A DNA stretch of 64,000 nt. It comes from M3007 sp964539805 (lineage in GTDB: Bacteria; Bacteroidota; Bacteroidia; Chitinophagales; Saprospiraceae). The notes beneath the pieces were generated by a model, which was given only the letters and a program-made list of their open reading frames with translations, ran no database searches and was not told where the DNA came from. The DNA lies in contig CAZIKN010000010.1 in NCBI GenBank assembly GCA_964539805.1, positions 19,317-83,316 on the forward strand, written 5' to 3'. Positions 60,257-64,000 of the stretch are shown in pieces. The position numbers and the translations under genes were made by a program. Positions within the stretch are counted from its first letter, which is position 1, and each line of letters begins with the position of its first letter.

Positions 60257-63200
60257 ATGAAAAAGTTTTTCTTTCTTTTTTTGCTTTATACAGTAGCCCC
60301 ATTTGCAGCATTTACCCAAAAAATAAATGACCTGACAGGTATCAACGTGCGGGCAACCGACCTTGAGGCGCCCAAACGGCGCTTTACCTGGGTGCGTGAA
60401 TTTCATGACTGGAGCACGGATATAGGCTTCCCCAGCCCTTGGAGCGATACAGCTGCCCGTACAGCCCGCCTGCTGGATCCCTACAAGCCGGATATGTGGA
60501 AAATATCATGGTCTCCTTCCTATGACCAAACCAGTATTTTTTTGAATTATGACGAATATTACTCCAACCTGAAAGGCCGGGTAATTCCTGTGCTCAAAGG
60601 CGTGGCACCCATTTCACGGGGAATCATCAACTACCCAACGGGCTGTGGATCAGTATCGCCCATGGAGCAAAAGCCGCTGCCGCCCAACGGCAGCTACCTT
60701 AACAATACGGGCAACTGTGACTTGCCGGAAGAAAACCAAATCCCTCCCCGTTTTCAGCAGGTGAGAGCCGAACCCTGGTTTTCTCATGCCCATTGGATGT
60801 CCCTTTTTGCCGCAAAATTTGGGGCACCCAGCGTCTGGGACTCCAATTTCGTTAGTCAATACTTAGTGCCGGAACACCCCAAGGCATTGGGTCTTAATAC
60901 CGTAAAATATTTTGAGGACAACAACGAGCCTAATAAAACATGGTATGATCGCGCCATTGGACTGAACAAGTTTAGCCCAGATGACCATACCCTTTGGTAT
61001 TTTACCCCGCAGCAGTATGCCGCTATGTTCAGTGCCGATTATGATGGCCATGCAAGTACGCTCTCAGTGGATAATAAGCCATTAGGGGTGGTAAATGTAT
61101 CGCCAAACAACAAATTCGTTATGTCCGGCCTCGCTGGCTTACATGGTAAATACGTGGAGGAAATGAAGGAGTTTTGGCTGAATGCTCCCGGTGATTCGCG
61201 CCGGCCTGATGGCTCTATTCCTGAGTTTGTTGCCAATTTTCACCATTATTCCAATGATAGAACCGCACTTCAACAGACAAAAGAAGATTTTTTCGCTCCC
61301 CAGGGGGAATACAATAACTACACGGATATTTTGCTCAATGTGTTTGGCAAAGGCGTTTCACCGGAAGCCGATAACTTGCGCAATAAACTGCGCTGGATGC
61401 GGGATACCCTCGAAGCAGCATTTGGAGATAAAATAACGGAGTATTGGTACAGTGAATTCGGATATGACTCCTATCCTGATCCGGATAAAAACTTTTCAGG
61501 CGTTGACGTCCCACTGATCAAAGGCGCAAACGGTGAAGTCGTTGATGTACAAACCGTACAGGCACAATGGATTATAAGGGGTGTTTTAGAAATAGCGGCC
61601 TCAAAAGCTATTGATAAAGTGATGCTTTTTGAATTGCTGGACCATTCAGAGTTTGATCCTTCCACTTATGCTTATTCGGGCCTGCTGACCCGTGATGGCA
61701 AAGCCAAACATGCATGGTATTATATGATGGCCCTGAAATCTGTCATGGGCGAGCATGAGTTCAATAGAGATATCATAAATGGCGAACAAGGTTTTAGCGT
61801 TAGCCCCAAAGGAAACCCTGCAGGCCAATTACCAAGGGTGTATGAATTTATAAAAGATGATAAGCGCATTTTTGCTATTTGGTCACCCACGCATGAGGCA
61901 ATACGTTATACCACCTCAATCACATTGCCCGCTAACCTGCCCCTGAATGGAAAAGCAACACTGGTATTTTTGGAAGACCTTTGTGAACAAGGCCGGAAAG
62001 TGGATTGGTCCGTGCATGTAAATGGCCAAACTATCGAGGATATTCCGATTAGTGAAACCCCCGCCTTTATCATTATCAATGAGGCCTGGACTCAGCCAAA
62101 TCTTCCGCCCGTTAAGTTCCTGGCCGCCACGCCACAATGCTGTGGAGCGGTTAGGTTGAATTGGCATACTTTCGGCAATACAGAGAACACGCTCATATTT
62201 TATCAAAAAGATAACTCAAATGGGCAGATTGTACCTGATTTTCGGTTTGATCAGGCTACTTTGCACAAAAACAACACAGGCCCGAACCGCAACCAGGCAT
62301 TGGTGACAGGTTTGGAAGCTAACCAGCGATATTATTTCTGGGTGTTCCCCATTGATCGAAACGGTCAACCACAACTCAATTTACTTGATTCCGCCAGCCG
62401 TACCTCCGCCCTTAGTTCAGACTGCGCCAATTGCCTAATCAAAATTAGAAGAGATCAAATCAATACCGATCCTCGATACAATGACTTTGTACCACAAACA
62501 GCGAAAAACATGGTAGATGAAGCCAGTGAAATGTTCGGGGCAAATGATTCAATACTGACTTGCGCCAAAATATTTGACCCAAATCCCAAATTTACTTATC
62601 AAGGGGTTGGCGGCAATGGCTTTAACGGCTGGGGGGCTGATGCCTGGATCAATCCCAATCCCGGCATCCTTCAATTGATCCCGGATCTCAATAAAATATT
62701 TGTAACATTTGACCATCCTAAAAAGATCAGAAGCCTCTATATCCAGGACTGGTATGGCAATGGGCGCGTGACCATAGAATACCAAGATTGTTTCTGCAAA
62801 GAGTGGAAAGTGTTCAAAGTAATTGAACTGGAAGGCGTCGCCCCGGGCAAGTGGATTATTGACACTGAATTGCCCCCCGTAACAGTTAAGGCTTTGCGAT
62901 TTTCAAAGGCCAAATCAGACGCCGTTATGCGGCAATTTTATATCTGCGGCGAAGATGTCAATTGTGGCACCAAACCCGGAAAAGTAAAATCCCGAAATGT
63001 GGCTTTAACCCCAATAAATCCTACTGAAATCCGCAGCAATTCCGCCGCGCTTGCCTGGTCAGCGGATATTGAGGAAGAAAATTCTGAACAGGCCACTTTT
63101 TTTCAGACCTATGAAGTGAAAATCGGGACGCAATACGATGCTGCCGGAGCGATAATGAACCCGCGGGTTTGGAAAATCAATACATCGGCACAAGACCCCC

Positions 63201-63634
63201 TGGCGATAGTGCGCATAGATGATCTGAATCCAGGAACAAACTATCATGCAGAAATTCGGCCTATTCCGCTCGCTGATCCTTGCGAATCCCAGACGACTAC
63301 ACCTGGTGTGAAAAAAAGTAGTTTTCGAACGGATTCCGTGATCGTTCGCAAGCAGCAACAATCTGCTAAGCGGAATGAACAAAACTCGTTTACCATAAAA
63401 ACAATCCCGAACCCGGCAAATGACATATTGCAAATTAGTATTAGTGATGGCAATGTTGCCGAAATAGCGATATATAGTACTGATGGCCGCTTGTGCCTGA
63501 AACAATCCGTTACTCAATGGGAAACCATAATACAGTTGGATATTAGCCAATTGCCACCAGCAGCCTATTGGGTCAGGGTGCAAAGAACTGATGGCGTTGC
63601 ACGGGTGGCCTTTTTAGCAAAAGTGGCACCTTAA
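60257..63634 (+). CDS. Secreted clan GH-A-like glycoside hydrolase with T9SS tail
   Basis: 1125 residues from ATG 60257, opening the signal peptide MKKFFFLFLLYTVAPFAAFTQ; 39 upstream codons are open but not signal-like. Residues about 25-530 resemble a TIM barrel of clan GH-A: acid/base Glu 224 in YFEDNNEPNKTWYD (N-E-P motif) and nucleophile Glu 400 in EYWYSEFGYDS. A beta domain follows, then fibronectin III-like parts (around 615-720 and 905-1030), and about 770-900 looks like a discoidin-type domain (YIQDWYGNGRVTIEY). The end (IKTIPNPANDILQISISDG...FLAKVAP) is a T9SS type A tail. Polysaccharide cleavage is likely; the substrate is unknown. It follows the MtfA-like gene by 82 bp. Confidence 0.8.
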   Translation: MKKFFFLFLLYTVAPFAAFTQKINDLTGINVRATDLEAPKRRFTWVREFHDWSTDIGFPSPWSDTAARTARLLDPYKPDMWKISWSPSYDQTSIFLNYDEYYSNLKGRVIPVLKGVAPISRGIINYPTGCGSVSPMEQKPLPPNGSYLNNTGNCDLPEENQIPPRFQQVRAEPWFSHAHWMSLFAAKFGAPSVWDSNFVSQYLVPEHPKALGLNTVKYFEDNNEPNKTWYDRAIGLNKFSPDDHTLWYFTPQQYAAMFSADYDGHASTLSVDNKPLGVVNVSPNNKFVMSGLAGLHGKYVEEMKEFWLNAPGDSRRPDGSIPEFVANFHHYSNDRTALQQTKEDFFAPQGEYNNYTDILLNVFGKGVSPEADNLRNKLRWMRDTLEAAFGDKITEYWYSEFGYDSYPDPDKNFSGVDVPLIKGANGEVVDVQTVQAQWIIRGVLEIAASKAIDKVMLFELLDHSEFDPSTYAYSGLLTRDGKAKHAWYYMMALKSVMGEHEFNRDIINGEQGFSVSPKGNPAGQLPRVYEFIKDDKRIFAIWSPTHEAIRYTTSITLPANLPLNGKATLVFLEDLCEQGRKVDWSVHVNGQTIEDIPISETPAFIIINEAWTQPNLPPVKFLAATPQCCGAVRLNWHTFGNTENTLIFYQKDNSNGQIVPDFRFDQATLHKNNTGPNRNQALVTGLEANQRYYFWVFPIDRNGQPQLNLLDSASRTSALSSDCANCLIKIRRDQINTDPRYNDFVPQTAKNMVDEASEMFGANDSILTCAKIFDPNPKFTYQGVGGNGFNGWGADAWINPNPGILQLIPDLNKIFVTFDHPKKIRSLYIQDWYGNGRVTIEYQDCFCKEWKVFKVIELEGVAPGKWIIDTELPPVTVKALRFSKAKSDAVMRQFYICGEDVNCGTKPGKVKSRNVALTPINPTEIRSNSAALAWSADIEEENSEQATFFQTYEVKIGTQYDAAGAIMNPRVWKINTSAQDPLAIVRIDDLNPGTNYHAEIRPIPLADPCESQTTTPGVKKSSFRTDSVIVRKQQQSAKRNEQNSFTIKTIPNPANDILQISISDGNVAEIAIYSTDGRLCLKQSVTQWETIIQLDISQLPPAAYWVRVQRTDGVARVAFLAKVAP

Positions 63635-63935
63635 ACGAATAGCCCATCCAATATTCTTCAAGGACGCCTACAGTGCATACCTCAAACTTATCCTGACCAT
63701 TTGTTATGACAAGTCCATCAACAATAACTCAAATCAAGAATACCCACCACACCTATATATATATATGGTGCAATTTGCAGGCAGGATTGTCATGTTTTGG
63801 GGGAGGGAGTGGAAAAAAATAAAAAAATAAGTATGCTTTTATTCTTTTAAGTAATTGATTATTAAATATTTAAGAAGACTATATTGGATAATTGCCCCCT
63901 GTAGAGGAAAAAATATTGATAAAAAAATGAAAAGG
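63635..63935. other. AT-rich intergenic region with a TA run
   Basis: About 300 bp with no reading frame of note. 63754-63766 is a (TA)n run flanked by cacc and ggtg, which could form an imperfect hairpin past the glycosidase gene; the arms do not pair exactly. Confidence 0.5.
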
Positions 63936-63938
63936 CTA

Positions 63939-63968
63939 TTGCAGAAATAAAAAGTTGTTATACCTTTG
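63939..63968 (+). promoter_or_regulatory. Consensus Bacteroidota promoter for a gene beyond the right edge
   Basis: TTG (63939-63941), a 19-bp spacer and TACCTTTG (63961-63968) exactly match the -33/-7 consensus. Transcription would run rightward out of the window. Confidence 0.7.
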
Positions 63969-64000
63969 CGCCCGCTTTTGATGGTTACGGCAGTATATTG

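Noticed and set aside
63751..63770. Rho-independent terminator around the TA run
   Set aside because: The cacc/ggtg ends do not extend into a perfect stem and no T-tract follows.

Overview
The window looks like chromosomal DNA from a Bacteroidota bacterium of the Saprospiraceae type (Haliscomenobacter/Lewinella-like). The reasons are many secreted proteins ending in type IX secretion (T9SS) sorting tails, SprB-type and HYR repeats, a BlaI/M56-TonB pair, a CHAT-TPR lipoprotein beside an ECF sigma factor, and promoters of the Bacteroidota form TTG-N19/21-TAnnTTTG. No rRNA, tRNA, CRISPR array or complete insertion sequence was seen.

Layout. 1-2644: 5' part of a large secreted repeat protein on the minus strand, running off the left edge. 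2.9-7.9 kb: CHAT-protease lipoprotein, convergent with an ECF sigma factor, a membrane anti-sigma-like TPR protein and a nuclease scrap. 8.0-25.6 kb: three paralogous minus-strand T9SS proteins (beta-propeller, CARDB, Ig/HYR, sorting tail), separated by a DUF4143 ATPase, a DUF1349 lipoprotein and the remains of a VapBC-like toxin-antitoxin pair. The first paralogue is split by an exact 401-bp tandem duplication. 25.8-29.1 kb: housekeeping genes (acetoacetyl-CoA synthetase, PabA/TrpG amidotransferase, CvpA). 29.7-39.3 kb: a 2260-residue SprB-repeat adhesin and two smaller T9SS proteins. 39.3-44.0 kb: a membrane patatin overlapping an Omp85-like barrel gene, then an MntA/HepT toxin-antitoxin pair and an HNH fragment, bracketed by a 51-bp direct repeat. 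44.1-47.7 kb: AraC regulator divergent from a PhyH dioxygenase-MFS transporter operon. 47.6-49.7 kb: BlaI repressor and M56 peptidase. 49.8-55.4 kb: amidohydrolase, TMTC-like glycosyltransferase, MetF and a WecA/MraY-family transferase. 55.6-63.6 kb: SF1 helicase, an MtfA-like protein without its zinc motif, and a secreted clan GH-A-like protein. A strong promoter for a gene outside the window lies at the right edge.

The main theme is surface and secreted protein biology with much local recombination: tandem duplication, mosaic paralogues, truncated genes at paralogue ends, palindromic elements inside and between genes, and iteron-like repeats. The observations I would check first are the frame-breaking 401-bp duplication, the palindromes inside the CHAT gene, the 23-bp iterons ahead of the ATPase, the patatin/Omp85 pair, and the helicase with its degenerate MtfA partner.
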